Below, in pieces: positions 14,657 through 24,287 of a stretch of 42,098 bases of DNA (the first letter of the stretch is position 1; each line of letters begins with the position of its first letter). Source of the DNA: Planctomycetota bacterium (GTDB lineage Bacteria > Planctomycetota > UBA8108 > UBA1146 > JAJFFE01); NCBI GenBank assembly GCA_021776775.1, contig JAJFFE010000217.1:1-42098 (forward strand), given 5' to 3'. The notes below the pieces were generated by a model, which made no database searches, had not been told where the DNA came from, and saw only the letters and a program-made list of their open reading frames with translations. The translations under genes were made by a program, and so were the position numbers.

Positions 14657-17152
14657 TTACGGACAGGTGACGGAGTCGCAGTCGACCAGCGGATCGACGG
14701 TCGGATCGACTCCGCACGTCGACTCTCCCGGAGCCGGCGGCGGCGGCGAGCCGCCGACGAACAGTGCACCAAGTCCGTAGACGGCGTCCGAGATATCGGT
14801 GCCGCCATCGTCGTTGATGTCGGCTGCGTCCAGGCAAACCGGTGCGGGCGAGCCGACCACGAACAGCGCCGCCAACACGTAGACGGCGTCCGAGATATCG
14901 AACCCGCCGTCGTCGTTGGCGTCGCCACGACGGAACGTATCCATCGGAGTGACGGGACCTCCCGCCAGAAGGCTGGCGACCACGGCGTACATGGCGTCCG
15001 GGTCGTCGTAGCCGCCGAACTCGGTGGAGCCGCAGACCACTTTGCCGCTGCCCGCCGTGGTGTCGTAGAACGTCATCACGTTGTACGGAATTGCGGAGGC
15101 ACCGGACAGGTCGTCCTCGAAGATCGGCGTACTGAGGTCGCCCAAGAGATCGGTCGTCGAGACGGCGAGTTGATCCGTCCAGTCGTTACCGCCTTGATCC
15201 TGCGTGTACGCCATGGTGACGCCTTCGAGCGGGCCACCGAGGGTGCCCGTACCACCGAGGTGGGTGTCGTTGCCGTCGAGCGTGGCGACGTCGTCGATCC
15301 CGTCGACCGTCCAGAAGTCGGTTCCCGCGTCGAAGCCCCAGATGTCGCCACCCGTGACGTAAGCGTTCGTCCCACTTTGAATCAGAGCGGCGATCGTGTT
15401 ACCGATTCCGTTGGTTCCGAGCACGACGTTGTCCGGGAACGAGCCACCCATGTAGTAGATCGCGATCGGTTCGCCGATGAACGTTTGATCCGCAGTAATC
15501 ACCACGGCCGTAATCCCGGCGGCGTCGAGCGCGTTGACCATGGGGGTCACGCTGTCGACCAGCCCGGTGTCTTCGTCGCCATCGATGACGAGGTGTTGGC
15601 CGGTGACGTCGGGCGGAACGAATTCAGTGATCTCGATTTCGCCGACACCAGCCGCACCGGTGAAGCCCGTGACCTGGACGAAGATGGTGTCGCCGGCAGT
15701 GGCGATCCACGTCACTTCAGACTGGAGGCCGACCGCGTCGTCGTTGCAAGCGATCGGGATATCGCCAGGAGCCGGGCAGCCGGCGGAGGCGTCCCAAGCT
15801 GCGACGACCGTGTCGTAGAGCGAGCCCGCCAAGCTGACCGTGACTTCGGAATCGACAAGCACGGTGTACGAGTACCAAAGATCGGGCGACGCGACCGCGG
15901 TCCCGCAAGTCGGATCGATTCCCTCTGAGTTGGCGCACACGGTGCTGAAGGTGTCCGGCGTTGTGTAGGCGATCGCGCCGGTACACTCGTCGTTGACCGG
16001 AGCAGACGTGAGATCCGTATACGCCAGCGTTCCCGTGCCGACCGCGGTTCCCGCGCCCCCGACCTGAACGTAGTAGACCGTTCCGGCACTCGCGGACAGA
16101 GTCAGCTCGGACTGCGACCCGCATGAGTCGTCGTTGCAAGCGATAGCAACGTCACCCGGAAGCGGGCAACCCGCCGTACCGTCGTAGATGGCGATGCGCG
16201 TGTCGAGTGCGCTGCCACACGTACTGAACGAGTAGTCGCCGTCACAGATCGGAGCGACGCGATACCAGAGATCGACCGGAGCGCCGGTGCCGCATCCCGG
16301 ATCGATGCCGTCCGCGGTCGCGCTACTGGAGTCGAAGTTCACAATGTCGCCGTTGTTGAGAATGATCGCGCCGTCGCACGCGTCGTTGGTTGCGGGCACG
16401 ATCGACGAGTAGCTCCAGCTATCGATATTGTGCGCGGAACTTACTCCACCCGTGGCTGAGGTGAACCCTATCCACGCGTTCGCCGATCCGATGAGTGACG
16501 TCAGGTCGAAGCTGGCGTCGACGGTGGAGACGGCGAGATCGTCGAGGTAGACGCGCATGATCGGCACGCTCGGGTCGTACACGACTCGAACCGTGTGGAC
16601 CGCACCGTCTTCCCAGTTGACTGGCGCGTCGTTGGCGGCCAGTCGATCGTTGTAGTTGCCGGTGTTGGGGTCGAGGCCGTTCGATTGAATCGAGATGTGT
16701 CGGGCGGTGCCCGGCTCACCGAAGCACGGTCCGCTATCCCAGGAGTCGAACTCGATGGCGATCGATTGGGTGATCCCGACGACGGCTGGAGCGTAGCCGC
16801 ACGCCGCCGGTCCGTCGGAGTAACCCATGGTCGAGCCGGTGCCGAGGCCGAGCCAGCTGTCGGTCTCGTTCTGTATGACGAAGGCGAATCCGTCGGCGCC
16901 GTCGCCCGACACCTGGAAGTCGAAGAACACTTCGAACCCGTCGCCGACCGCTTCTTGATTGATGTGCCAGACCGCGCCGGTCTGACCTCCCAGGTCGGGG
17001 TTGAGGCTCAGTTGTGCTCCGACTTGAGCGGACGCACCCAGAATGTTGAGATCGACCACCGAACTGAAATCCGGGTAGTCGAAATCTGCTCGAGCTGAGT
17101 TGGCCGTGCAGGCCAGCGCAGCGACCACCAGAGTAAGGATAAAGCGTCGCAC
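14657..17152 (-). CDS. Secreted multidomain protein: L-type lectin-like, PPC-like repeats, GATase-like module, dockerin
   Basis: 831 residues. GAGAGGAG abuts an ATG at 17158 but is properly spaced (6 nt) from the GTG at 17152, so I use the GTG; ATG 17158 is the alternative. Signal peptide RRFILTLVVAALACTANSARA. Residues ~24-250 resemble bacterial L-type (legume-like) lectins, with VFFDFQVSGDGADGFAFVIQ, DNPGRK-less loops and a closing AWIGFTSATGGVSSAHNID. Two PPC-like repeats follow (~255-383, ~385-508), each starting NDxCxGAI and containing YDGTAGCPLPGDVAIACNDD-type turns. Residues ~515-735 form a module shared with the 24288-27266 protein. The C-terminus (~738-831) has two EF-hand-like loops, DANDDGGFDISDAVY and DINDDGGTDISDAVY, as in dockerins. 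It likely binds carbohydrate and docks extracellularly. No catalytic residues are evident. Confidence 0.85.
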   Translation of the reverse strand: MRRFILTLVVAALACTANSARADFDYPDFSSVVDLNILGASAQVGAQLSLNPDLGGQTGAVWHINQEAVGDGFEVFFDFQVSGDGADGFAFVIQNETDSWLGLGTGSTMGYSDGPAACGYAPAVVGITQSIAIEFDSWDSGPCFGEPGTARHISIQSNGLDPNTGNYNDRLAANDAPVNWEDGAVHTVRVVYDPSVPIMRVYLDDLAVSTVDASFDLTSLIGSANAWIGFTSATGGVSSAHNIDSWSYSSIVPATNDACDGAIILNNGDIVNFDSSSATADGIDPGCGTGAPVDLWYRVAPICDGDYSFSTCGSALDTRIAIYDGTAGCPLPGDVAIACNDDSCGSQSELTLSASAGTVYYVQVGGAGTAVGTGTLAYTDLTSAPVNDECTGAIAYTTPDTFSTVCANSEGIDPTCGTAVASPDLWYSYTVLVDSEVTVSLAGSLYDTVVAAWDASAGCPAPGDIPIACNDDAVGLQSEVTWIATAGDTIFVQVTGFTGAAGVGEIEITEFVPPDVTGQHLVIDGDEDTGLVDSVTPMVNALDAAGITAVVITADQTFIGEPIAIYYMGGSFPDNVVLGTNGIGNTIAALIQSGTNAYVTGGDIWGFDAGTDFWTVDGIDDVATLDGNDTHLGGTGTLGGPLEGVTMAYTQDQGGNDWTDQLAVSTTDLLGDLSTPIFEDDLSGASAIPYNVMTFYDTTAGSGKVVCGSTEFGGYDDPDAMYAVVASLLAGGPVTPMDTFRRGDANDDGGFDISDAVYVLAALFVVGSPAPVCLDAADINDDGGTDISDAVYGLGALFVGGSPPPPAPGESTCGVDPTVDPLVDCDSVTCP

Positions 17153-17454
17153 GTGCATCTCCTCTCGACGGCGGCGATTCGCGGCGCGCCCCGGGCGGCT
17201 GGCGTTTCGAAGCCGAAGAACCTCATTAGAACTTCCCAATGGAACCCTGCGATCCTATCACCCCGGGGCGGTTGGGCTCAATCAACCGACGGGTCCCCGT
17301 TGCGTTTTAGGAGTCGGCCCGAGGTCGAGTCGGGACTTACGTAAGGTTGGATTTCATCACGGTTCCAAGGGCTGGCGTGCCATTCTGGGGATGGACCTAT
17401 GTGTCAGGTTCTGCGATACCTCGGATTCACTGATCTGCGAACAAGGAGAGCGAC

Positions 17455-18378
17455 ATGGATCGACGAACGTTCATCGCCAGTTCTTTGGCAGCCGGGGCTG
17501 TGGTCATGAACCACCGAGTTGAGGCGTCCGTACCTTCGAGTCGGCACCGCGCGGGGGAGCCGTTCAAGCTCAAGTACGCTCCCCATCACGGAATGTTTCG
17601 CCACCACGCCGGCGCCGACTATCTCGATCAGTTGAAGTTCGCGGCGGATCAAGGATTCCGTGCTTGGGAAGATAACGGAATGATGGGACGCCCGGCCGAG
17701 TTGCAAGAACGCGCCGGCGCGTTGATGCAAGAACTCGGCATGACCATGGGCGTGTTCGTTGCCGACGCTGAGTTTGGCAAGCCGAACTACGCTCGGGGCG
17801 GAGCGGAAACGCGGGGCGCGTTGCAGGAAAAGATGCGCCGCGCCGTTGCGTGCGCGAAGCGCGTTCACGCGAAGTGGTGCACCGTGGTTCCGGGCCGGTT
17901 CGACGCTCGACTCGAATGGGACTACCAGACTGTGAACGTCGTCGACTGCCTCAAGGCCATGTGCGAGGTCGCCGAGCCAGCGGGGTTGGTCATGGTGCTC
18001 GAGCCCCTCAACCCGTGGCGCGATCATCCCGGTGAATTTTTGACCAAGATCCCGCAGGCGTATCTCATCTGCAAGGCGGTCGGTTCGTCATCGTGCAAGA
18101 TCCTCGATGATCTCTACCACCAGCAGATCACCGAAGGGAATCTCATTCCCAACCTCGACCTTGCGTGGGATGAGATTGCGTACATCCAAGTTGGCGACAA
18201 CCCGGGTCGAAAAGAACCGACGACCGGCGAGATCAACTACCGCAACGTGTTCAAGCACCTACACGCCAAGAAGTTTGACGGCGTCGTCGGGATGGAGCAC
18301 GGACTGAGTCGTGGCGGCAAAGAGGGCGAGCAAGCACTGATCGACGCGTATCGTTGGTGTGATGACTTCGTGGTGTGA
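17455..18378 (+). CDS. Tat-exported sugar isomerase-like TIM-barrel protein (hydroxypyruvate isomerase family)
   Basis: 307 residues, start ATG with AAGGAG upstream. The N-terminus MDRRTFIASSLAAGAVV is a twin-arginine signal, so the protein is probably exported folded. The remainder matches the AP_endonuc_2 (xylose-isomerase-like TIM barrel) pattern of hydroxypyruvate isomerases: APHHGMF, ADQGFRAWEDNGMM, MVLEPLNPWRDHPG (metal-binding Glu), CKILDDLYHQQITEGNL (metal-binding Asp), YIQVGDNPGRKEPTTGEINY and GVVGMEHGLS (Glu). The combination VGDNPGR..PGTGEINY is characteristic of the Hyi group. Many planctomycete exported homologues exist with unknown substrates, so intracellular glyoxylate metabolism should not be assumed. 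It stands alone between two oppositely oriented giant genes. Confidence 0.85.
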   Translation: MDRRTFIASSLAAGAVVMNHRVEASVPSSRHRAGEPFKLKYAPHHGMFRHHAGADYLDQLKFAADQGFRAWEDNGMMGRPAELQERAGALMQELGMTMGVFVADAEFGKPNYARGGAETRGALQEKMRRAVACAKRVHAKWCTVVPGRFDARLEWDYQTVNVVDCLKAMCEVAEPAGLVMVLEPLNPWRDHPGEFLTKIPQAYLICKAVGSSSCKILDDLYHQQITEGNLIPNLDLAWDEIAYIQVGDNPGRKEPTTGEINYRNVFKHLHAKKFDGVVGMEHGLSRGGKEGEQALIDAYRWCDDFVV

Positions 18379-18584
18379 GGTTCGTCGTGCGATATGCGCT
18401 GAAGGTGCGAGCAGTCGTGCGTCGACGACGACATCCGTATCCGTCGAAGCGCGAGCGAGTCGTCGTCTCGCGCAGCTCGAACGCGGAGTTCAGCCGAAGA
18501 ACTTTCCCAGTTTGCGGGCGACCGCTTGGCGTTGTCGTCGCAGCCAGAAGGCTCTGAACTGATCTCGCGTTCGAGCCGCGTGTC

Positions 18585-21500
18585 TCAGCGATTGGTCGGA
18601 GCCAAGACCGTTCTCAGGTTCTCTTGGTTGCGGTTTGCGCCCCAGATGTTGGGGAGCACGTGGGGAGCTCCGAGGTGGTCCCAAGTCCACGGACCCAGTT
18701 CGGTAGGGGCCGTCAGCGCCCCGGTCAACTCGCAGTTGCCGAATCCAGCCGTCAATATACCGAGCACGAACGGCTGGAAGGTCGTGACGTAGAGTCGGTA
18801 GCACCCGTTTGGTTCACGCACCAGCGCCATGGGTGAGATCGATCCCGCGTTCGCCATAGCCACGGTGCGGTTGGCGTCGGTGCCGGTGATCCCGCCGATC
18901 TCGTGGTAGAGTTCGACATCGTTACCGGTGATGCGCCGGATGCGCGACAGACCCCAGCCGTCTTGCGTCGACTGATTTCGAATCACCAGCAAAGACTCTT
19001 CTTCGAAGCCCGAGGCGTCGGTCAGGGTGATCGTGCGACCGTTGATCCCGGTCCACGATCGCAGTTGCGTATCGTCTGCTTGGATGATCGGGTTGCCCGG
19101 ATCTTCGACCCAGTTGATCAAGTCGGGAGACGACGCGAACCCGACGCTCCAGCCGCCCGGGCCGAAGGTCGTGTCTTTTTCGCGAAGCCCGGAGTAGTAC
19201 ATTCGCCACTCGGAGGTGTCGGCGTGCCACCAGACGACGGGGTCACAAACGCCGTCGTCCTTCCAGTCGCCCGCGAGGGATTCGTCGAGGACCGATCCAT
19301 CGAGACCCGGGCCGGGCTCAAGGACCCACGGGCCGTCGGGCGCCGGCGCGGTCATGAGGAACATGCGGTGGGTCGCGGTCAGACGAACCTCTCCGCAGGC
19401 GAGCATTTTCCACCGTTTCTGCACGTCGGGTTCGGCGTTGTCCTTGATGATCCGCGGCGCCGTGAGAATGTCGTAGTTGACGCCGGCGCCCGGCAAGACG
19501 GTTCGTGCAATGACCGGGTTCGTCGGACTCGGCGACCAAGGCCCGTCGATGGAAGTCGCCGTGGCCATGCCGATCGACGACTCGAAGTTCGAATCGAGAC
19601 CCTCGTAGAAAAGGTAGTACGTGCCGTCGTCGTCGAGAATGATCGACTTCTTGCGATTACCGCGATCGTTCCACGTTCCGGGTCCACCTCCGACCAGAAC
19701 GTTCAGGCCACGCCCGTCCGGCATGAACTGCGTTCCGTGGGAACGGTGGTGGCGCAACACATACTCAGAGCTGGCCGTCGGTCGCGCATTGGTAATGCCG
19801 TCGAACGCTTCTCCCGCCTCGTGACGAACCCATTCGACGTCGTACTGGCCGGCGTACGCATCGTTGTGTCGATCCCCGATGGTCAGCCACAGTCGATCGT
19901 CGGTCGCGAAGCCACCGAACGACGCGTAGTCGACCCAATCGGTCAACGCCACCATTCGTACGCCCTGGGATCCGTCCGTGATCAAGCTCTCGCGCTTGTG
20001 CGCGGCAAAGAATCGCACCGCTTGCCCGGGACCGTCGATTTCGAATCCGACGACATACCAGTCGCCGGGGTCTCCCTGGCGAATTGGATTGACCGACTCA
20101 CCGAGCACTCCGGGATCGGTCCACGCCGCGAACGGCTCTCCATCCCAGTGACGACCGTTGCCGTCGCCGCTGGGGTCGTAGCGAAAGCGAATCGTCGGAT
20201 CGACGCCGTCATCGACCAGTGCGATCGACGCCAGTCGCTGCGTGTCGAGTACGGACTCGGTCTCCGACTGGGGGGGTTGTCCGTCCGGCAATCGCCAGAG
20301 CCCGATCAAGTCGGGGACGTTGCCGCCGCCGATGCGACGCACACAGAACGACCACGTTTGTGATTGCGACGGATCGAGGTCGGTCGCAGTCGACAGAAAC
20401 CCGGTCGCGTCGACGGTGGGTGAATCGAACGCAACGTAGCTGTCGCCGGACAGCACCGCGGTGCCCGATGCGGTCTGTGACGAGACCCAACGAGGATCGA
20501 TCGTCGTCGCGTCGAAGTGATCGAGGAATCCGAACGAGTATTCCGTGATGTGAAGCGTCACGTTGCCCGGCATCGTGGCGAAGCCGTCACTCGCTTCGTA
20601 CACAAACGTATCCGTGGTCGTTGCGCTTCCATCGTGTGTATAGCTGAACGACCCGTCGTCGGCCAGAGTCACGCTACCGTTGGTCGGCGGCGTGAGAAGT
20701 ATGGCCGTGAGTGTATCTCCGTTGGGGTCGGAGTCGTTGGCGAGGACTCCAGTCGCGGCGTCGATATCGATCGTGCAGCCGGGGCCCGCAATGTAGTCGT
20801 CGTCGACGGTCACCGGGGAATCAGTGGCGTCCGAGACAGAGATGGTGAAGCTCTGAGTATCGAAGAGGCTGGCGCTGTCCTCGACTCGCACCGTCACCGG
20901 ATGGTCGCCGAGTTGTGCGAGCGTCGGAGTCCAGCTCAGCACGCCCGAGCCGGGTTCGATCGACGCGCCCACCGGGCTTTCCGTCAACGAATACGTGAGC
21001 GTGTCGGACAACGCGGTGTCGGGATCGCTTGCGTCGACGTCGTAGCTGTAGAGCGTATTGGCAAACCCGACCGTCAACGGGGTAGAGGTGATGGTCGGGG
21101 GTTGGTTCGTGTTGGCGACGGTGATTGTGAACTCTTGCTCGTCGAACAGGCCCGCGACGTCTTCGACTCGAACGGTGACGGGGTGATCACCCGCTTGCTC
21201 GAGGGTCGGCGTCCACGACAGTAATCCCGACGCCGGGTCGATCGCGGCGCCCTCGGGTCCGATCGGAAGCGAGAACTCCAAGGTGTCGCCGTCGACCGAG
21301 TCGAGATCCTCGGCTTCGACGGGGTACGCGTACGGTTGTCCTTCTGTCGCCGTCGTCGGAGCGGTCGAGGTGATCGCCGGAGGCTGGTTCACATTGTCGA
21401 CCACAATGGTAAAGCTCTGCTCGTCGAAGAGTCCGGCTGCGTCGTCGACCCGCACCACCGTCGCATGGTCGCCCGCTTGGTCGAAGCCCGGAGTCCAAGT

Positions 21501-23717
21501 GACAGCGCCCGAGATCGAATCGATCGTGGCGCCTGTGGGACCGCTCTGGATAGAGAACGTCAACAGATCGCCGACGGTGAGGTCGGGATCGGCCGCTTCG
21601 ACGCCGTACGCGTACAGTTCGCCTTCCACGCCGGTGAGTACCGCCGTCGACGTGATCGCCGGGGGTTGGTTGAGATTCGCCACCGAAATGGTGAAGTTCT
21701 GCTCGTCGATCAGGCCGGCCGCGTCCGCGACTCGTACGACGACTGGGTGGTCGCCGCTCTGGTCGAGCGACGGTGTCCAGCTGACTGCGCCGGTCTCCGG
21801 ATCTACCGTGGCGCCGGTCGGGGCGACCGGTAGCGAGAAGGTCAGCGAGTCGCCGAACGGCAGGTCTGTATCGGAAGCGTCGGCGTCGTAGCTATACGGC
21901 TGCGTTTCCATGCCGGCGAGGACTGGCGTCGACGTCAGGGTTGGCGGCTGATTGGTATTGGCGACGGTGATCGTGAAGCTTTGATCATCGAACAGTCCAC
22001 CGGTGTCCATGGCGCGAACGACGACGGCGTGTTGGCCCGGCTGATCGAACGATGGGGTCCAGTTCATCTCGCCCGACGCGGGGTCGATGGTCGCACCGAT
22101 CGGCGCCACGAGCAGTGCGAACGACACAGCGTCGCCTTCGGAGAGGTCCGGATCGTCAGCGTCGACATCGTAGACGTACGGCGCGGCCTCCGTGGCATCG
22201 AGCGTTGGCGTCGACGTGATGACCGGCGGCTGACTGGTATTGGCGACGACGATGGTAAAGCTCTGCACGTCGAACAGTCCCGCGCTGTCGTCTATCCGGA
22301 CCGTGACGTCGTGAGTGCCGGACTGATCGAGTGTCGGTGTCCACGTGATCGCCCCGGAGAGGCGATCGATCATCGCGCCGCTGGGTGCCGTGGGTAGCGA
22401 GTACGTCACGCTGTCGCCGAACGCCAGGTCGGGGTCGGTACCATCGACGTCGTAGAAGTAGAGTTGCCCTTCGGTGGCGCTGGTGATCGCCGTCGAGGTG
22501 ATCGACGGCCCTTGGTTAGCGTTGGCAACCGCCACGACGAAGCTCTGCTTGTCGAACAACCCTGCAAAGTCCTCGACCATGACGACGAACGCGTGGCTGC
22601 CGGCGTCGTCGAGCCCGGGTGTCCATGTCAGCAAACCGGAAGCGTCGTCGATAGACGCCCCGGCTGGGGCGATCAACAGCGAGAAACTGAGCGTGTCACC
22701 CTGGCTGAGGTCGGGATCGTCAGCGTCGACGTCATACGAATACGACTCAGCCTCCATCCCGACCACGACCGCGGTCGATGTGATCACCGGAGACTGATTG
22801 GTGTTGGCAACGGTGATGGAAAACGGTTGCTCGTCGAACAAGCCGAACGTGTCCTCGGCGCGTACCACAATGGCGTGATCGCCCGCTTGGTCGAGCGTCG
22901 GAGTCCACGTCACGACCCCTGTGATTCGATCGATGGTCGCGCCGGCCGGGGCCGTCGGCAGGGAGTAGGTCACTCCGTCTCCGAAGGCGACGTCCGGGTC
23001 CGTCGCGTCGACGTTGTATAGATACACGCTTCCTTCGACCGCGCTTGTTACCGGCGGTGAAGTGATGGTCGGAGGTTGGTTCGTGTTGGCGACCGCCACC
23101 GTGAAGACTTGCTTGTCGAACAGTCCGCCGAGATCCTCGACCTGCACCACGAATGCATGGTCGCCCGCTTGATCGAGCGTCGGCGTCCACGACACCACTC
23201 CGCTGCCGGCGTCGATCGCAGCCCCGACCGGGCCGACCGGCAGCGAGTAGGTCAACACATCACCGACGTCGGGGTCGCTAGCCTCGACGTCGTAGGAGTA
23301 AGCGCTTCCCTCGGTGGCGTCTATCACGGGAAGAGAGGTAATGCTCGGAGGTCCGCTCACCACGCCGCAGTCAGAGAACGGGCCGATGCAGTCCGGCATA
23401 GTGTCCGGTGTCGGGTCCGTGCCGCAGCCCGGGAACGGGGGGCACGGCGGTGGCCCGAGAAGGAACAGGTACTCGAGGATGTAGACCGCGTCCGCGACGT
23501 TGACCGAGTCGTCGTCGTTGGCATCGCAGGCGTCGAAGCACGCCAACGTGGAGCCTCCGACGAACAGGTATTCCAAACAGACCACGGCATCGGTGATATC
23601 GAGTTGGTCGTCGACTTGGCAGTTTCCGCGACGAAATGACCACTCTTGGCACCACGACGGGGAAGAGAGAAGCAGTACAGCAACGGTCGCAGAAACCACA
23701 GATTTCAAGCAGCGCAT
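18585..23717 (-). CDS. Giant secreted protein: N-terminal dockerin-like pair, nine Ig-like repeats, LamG-like and GH43-like regions
   Basis: 1710 residues from the Met at 23717, chosen because the signal peptide MRCLKSVVSATVAVLLLSS starts there; no strong ribosome-binding site supports it. Residues ~27-110 hold two dockerin-like EF-hand loops (DDQLDITDAVVCLEYLF, NDDDSVNVADAVYILEYLF). Residues ~120-965 are nine Ig/cadherin-like repeats of ~92 residues with the consensus NQPPxITSTP...YSYDVDAxDPD...GATIDxxSGxxxWTP...GDHxVxVRVED. One Big_9-like repeat follows (VDDDYIAGPGCTIDI ... GVLANDSDPNGDTL). Residues ~1060-1280 look like a LamG/concanavalin-type fold. The last ~420 residues resemble a GH43/GH32-type five-bladed propeller (KKSIILDDDGTYYLFYEGLD, DGPWSPSPTNPVI, CDPVVWWHADTSEWRMYYSG). 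A carbohydrate-active, surface-displayed enzyme is likely but its substrate is unknown. Confidence 0.85.
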   Translation of the reverse strand: MRCLKSVVSATVAVLLLSSPSWCQEWSFRRGNCQVDDQLDITDAVVCLEYLFVGGSTLACFDACDANDDDSVNVADAVYILEYLFLLGPPPCPPFPGCGTDPTPDTMPDCIGPFSDCGVVSGPPSITSLPVIDATEGSAYSYDVEASDPDVGDVLTYSLPVGPVGAAIDAGSGVVSWTPTLDQAGDHAFVVQVEDLGGLFDKQVFTVAVANTNQPPTITSPPVTSAVEGSVYLYNVDATDPDVAFGDGVTYSLPTAPAGATIDRITGVVTWTPTLDQAGDHAIVVRAEDTFGLFDEQPFSITVANTNQSPVITSTAVVVGMEAESYSYDVDADDPDLSQGDTLSFSLLIAPAGASIDDASGLLTWTPGLDDAGSHAFVVMVEDFAGLFDKQSFVVAVANANQGPSITSTAITSATEGQLYFYDVDGTDPDLAFGDSVTYSLPTAPSGAMIDRLSGAITWTPTLDQSGTHDVTVRIDDSAGLFDVQSFTIVVANTSQPPVITSTPTLDATEAAPYVYDVDADDPDLSEGDAVSFALLVAPIGATIDPASGEMNWTPSFDQPGQHAVVVRAMDTGGLFDDQSFTITVANTNQPPTLTSTPVLAGMETQPYSYDADASDTDLPFGDSLTFSLPVAPTGATVDPETGAVSWTPSLDQSGDHPVVVRVADAAGLIDEQNFTISVANLNQPPAITSTAVLTGVEGELYAYGVEAADPDLTVGDLLTFSIQSGPTGATIDSISGAVTWTPGFDQAGDHATVVRVDDAAGLFDEQSFTIVVDNVNQPPAITSTAPTTATEGQPYAYPVEAEDLDSVDGDTLEFSLPIGPEGAAIDPASGLLSWTPTLEQAGDHPVTVRVEDVAGLFDEQEFTITVANTNQPPTITSTPLTVGFANTLYSYDVDASDPDTALSDTLTYSLTESPVGASIEPGSGVLSWTPTLAQLGDHPVTVRVEDSASLFDTQSFTISVSDATDSPVTVDDDYIAGPGCTIDIDAATGVLANDSDPNGDTLTAILLTPPTNGSVTLADDGSFSYTHDGSATTTDTFVYEASDGFATMPGNVTLHITEYSFGFLDHFDATTIDPRWVSSQTASGTAVLSGDSYVAFDSPTVDATGFLSTATDLDPSQSQTWSFCVRRIGGGNVPDLIGLWRLPDGQPPQSETESVLDTQRLASIALVDDGVDPTIRFRYDPSGDGNGRHWDGEPFAAWTDPGVLGESVNPIRQGDPGDWYVVGFEIDGPGQAVRFFAAHKRESLITDGSQGVRMVALTDWVDYASFGGFATDDRLWLTIGDRHNDAYAGQYDVEWVRHEAGEAFDGITNARPTASSEYVLRHHRSHGTQFMPDGRGLNVLVGGGPGTWNDRGNRKKSIILDDDGTYYLFYEGLDSNFESSIGMATATSIDGPWSPSPTNPVIARTVLPGAGVNYDILTAPRIIKDNAEPDVQKRWKMLACGEVRLTATHRMFLMTAPAPDGPWVLEPGPGLDGSVLDESLAGDWKDDGVCDPVVWWHADTSEWRMYYSGLREKDTTFGPGGWSVGFASSPDLINWVEDPGNPIIQADDTQLRSWTGINGRTITLTDASGFEEESLLVIRNQSTQDGWGLSRIRRITGNDVELYHEIGGITGTDANRTVAMANAGSISPMALVREPNGCYRLYVTTFQPFVLGILTAGFGNCELTGALTAPTELGPWTWDHLGAPHVLPNIWGANRNQENLRTVLAPTNR
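20820..23357 (-). repeat. Nine ~280-bp repeats encoding Ig-like domains
   Basis: Within the giant gene, nine tandem units encode ~92-residue Ig-like domains. Each begins near (N/S)Q(P/S/G)P-(x)-(I/L)TS and ends near QSFTIxVAN. Units have diverged in sequence but keep their spacing, as expected for old tandem duplication under selection for domain number. Confidence 0.85.
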
Positions 23718-24287
23718 GAGGATTTCGATTCTGAGATGTAACGTACCCAACGTTATTAAAACGTCTTACACGAGCTCCGGACGTTGGCGGATCAGCCCGG
23801 AGTTTGTCTCGTGTTGGACGACCCAACGGTAGTGGAGCCTGGAATCGAGTCGCTTGCAACGGACGATTCGCCGCCGCGGTCGACCGGCAATCTTCCCCCG
23901 AACTCACACCACCTCACCGCACCTCACTTTGCGGCCGCACCTCTCGCTAGAAAATATGTCGGGACTTTGAACCGCCCCCCTCGAGCTTTGCGGCTTGTGC
24001 GATGGATCACGTTGTCCGTCGCGGTTTGCGAGGCCGGATTCCAATGCGCAATAAGTTGTCGAATCCGCAAGGCACTCGACCACGGCATAGATCGCTGCAC
24101 GTAGACCCGGTCCTCCGGCCAAGCGCTACACACCTTGTGCGAGGCGACTTACGCAAAACCCGGATAGGCCCTGACGCCCGAAGGCGCATGGCACTCCGGC
24201 GGACGCGGTCCGCTTTCGTGGCTCATCGTTCACACCACACCGCCACCCATCGGTACTCGAGCCAACCGGTGGAGAGGGGAGCTCGTC
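23718..24287. other. Intergenic region between divergent giant genes
   Basis: About 570 bp separate the starts of two divergently transcribed secreted-protein genes, so both promoters should lie here. A short AT-rich patch (GTTATTAAAACGTC, near 23750) is upstream of the - strand gene. I see no gene with a credible ribosome-binding site and codon use, and no RNA gene I can name. Confidence 0.5.

Noticed and set aside
14303..15928. 541-codon + strand frame crossing the terminator and antisense to the lectin/dockerin gene
   Set aside because: It overlaps the selenoprotein candidate and a strong terminator, lacks a ribosome-binding site and gives a low-complexity basic protein.
18379..18584. Possible small gene in the gap after the isomerase-like gene
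   Set aside because: Short frames exist on both strands, including one on the - strand ending LRRQRQAVARKLGKFFG, but none has a credible start or ribosome-binding site.
18903..21224. Long open frames on the + strand (up to 486 codons) opposite the giant Ig-repeat gene
   Set aside because: They are antisense to a gene with clear signal peptide and domain repeats. Their translations are Arg/Asp/Val-rich with no recognisable domain, as expected from GC-rich codon bias on the opposite strand.
20820..23357. Regular repeats that might suggest a CRISPR array or satellite
   Set aside because: Units are ~280 bp, coding throughout and diverged. They are protein-domain repeats, not short identical repeats with unique spacers.
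24100..24260. Possible riboswitch in the leader of the P-domain gene
   Set aside because: A few GC-rich paired segments and a GCAAA-like word recall c-di-GMP riboswitches, but the conserved core could not be matched.
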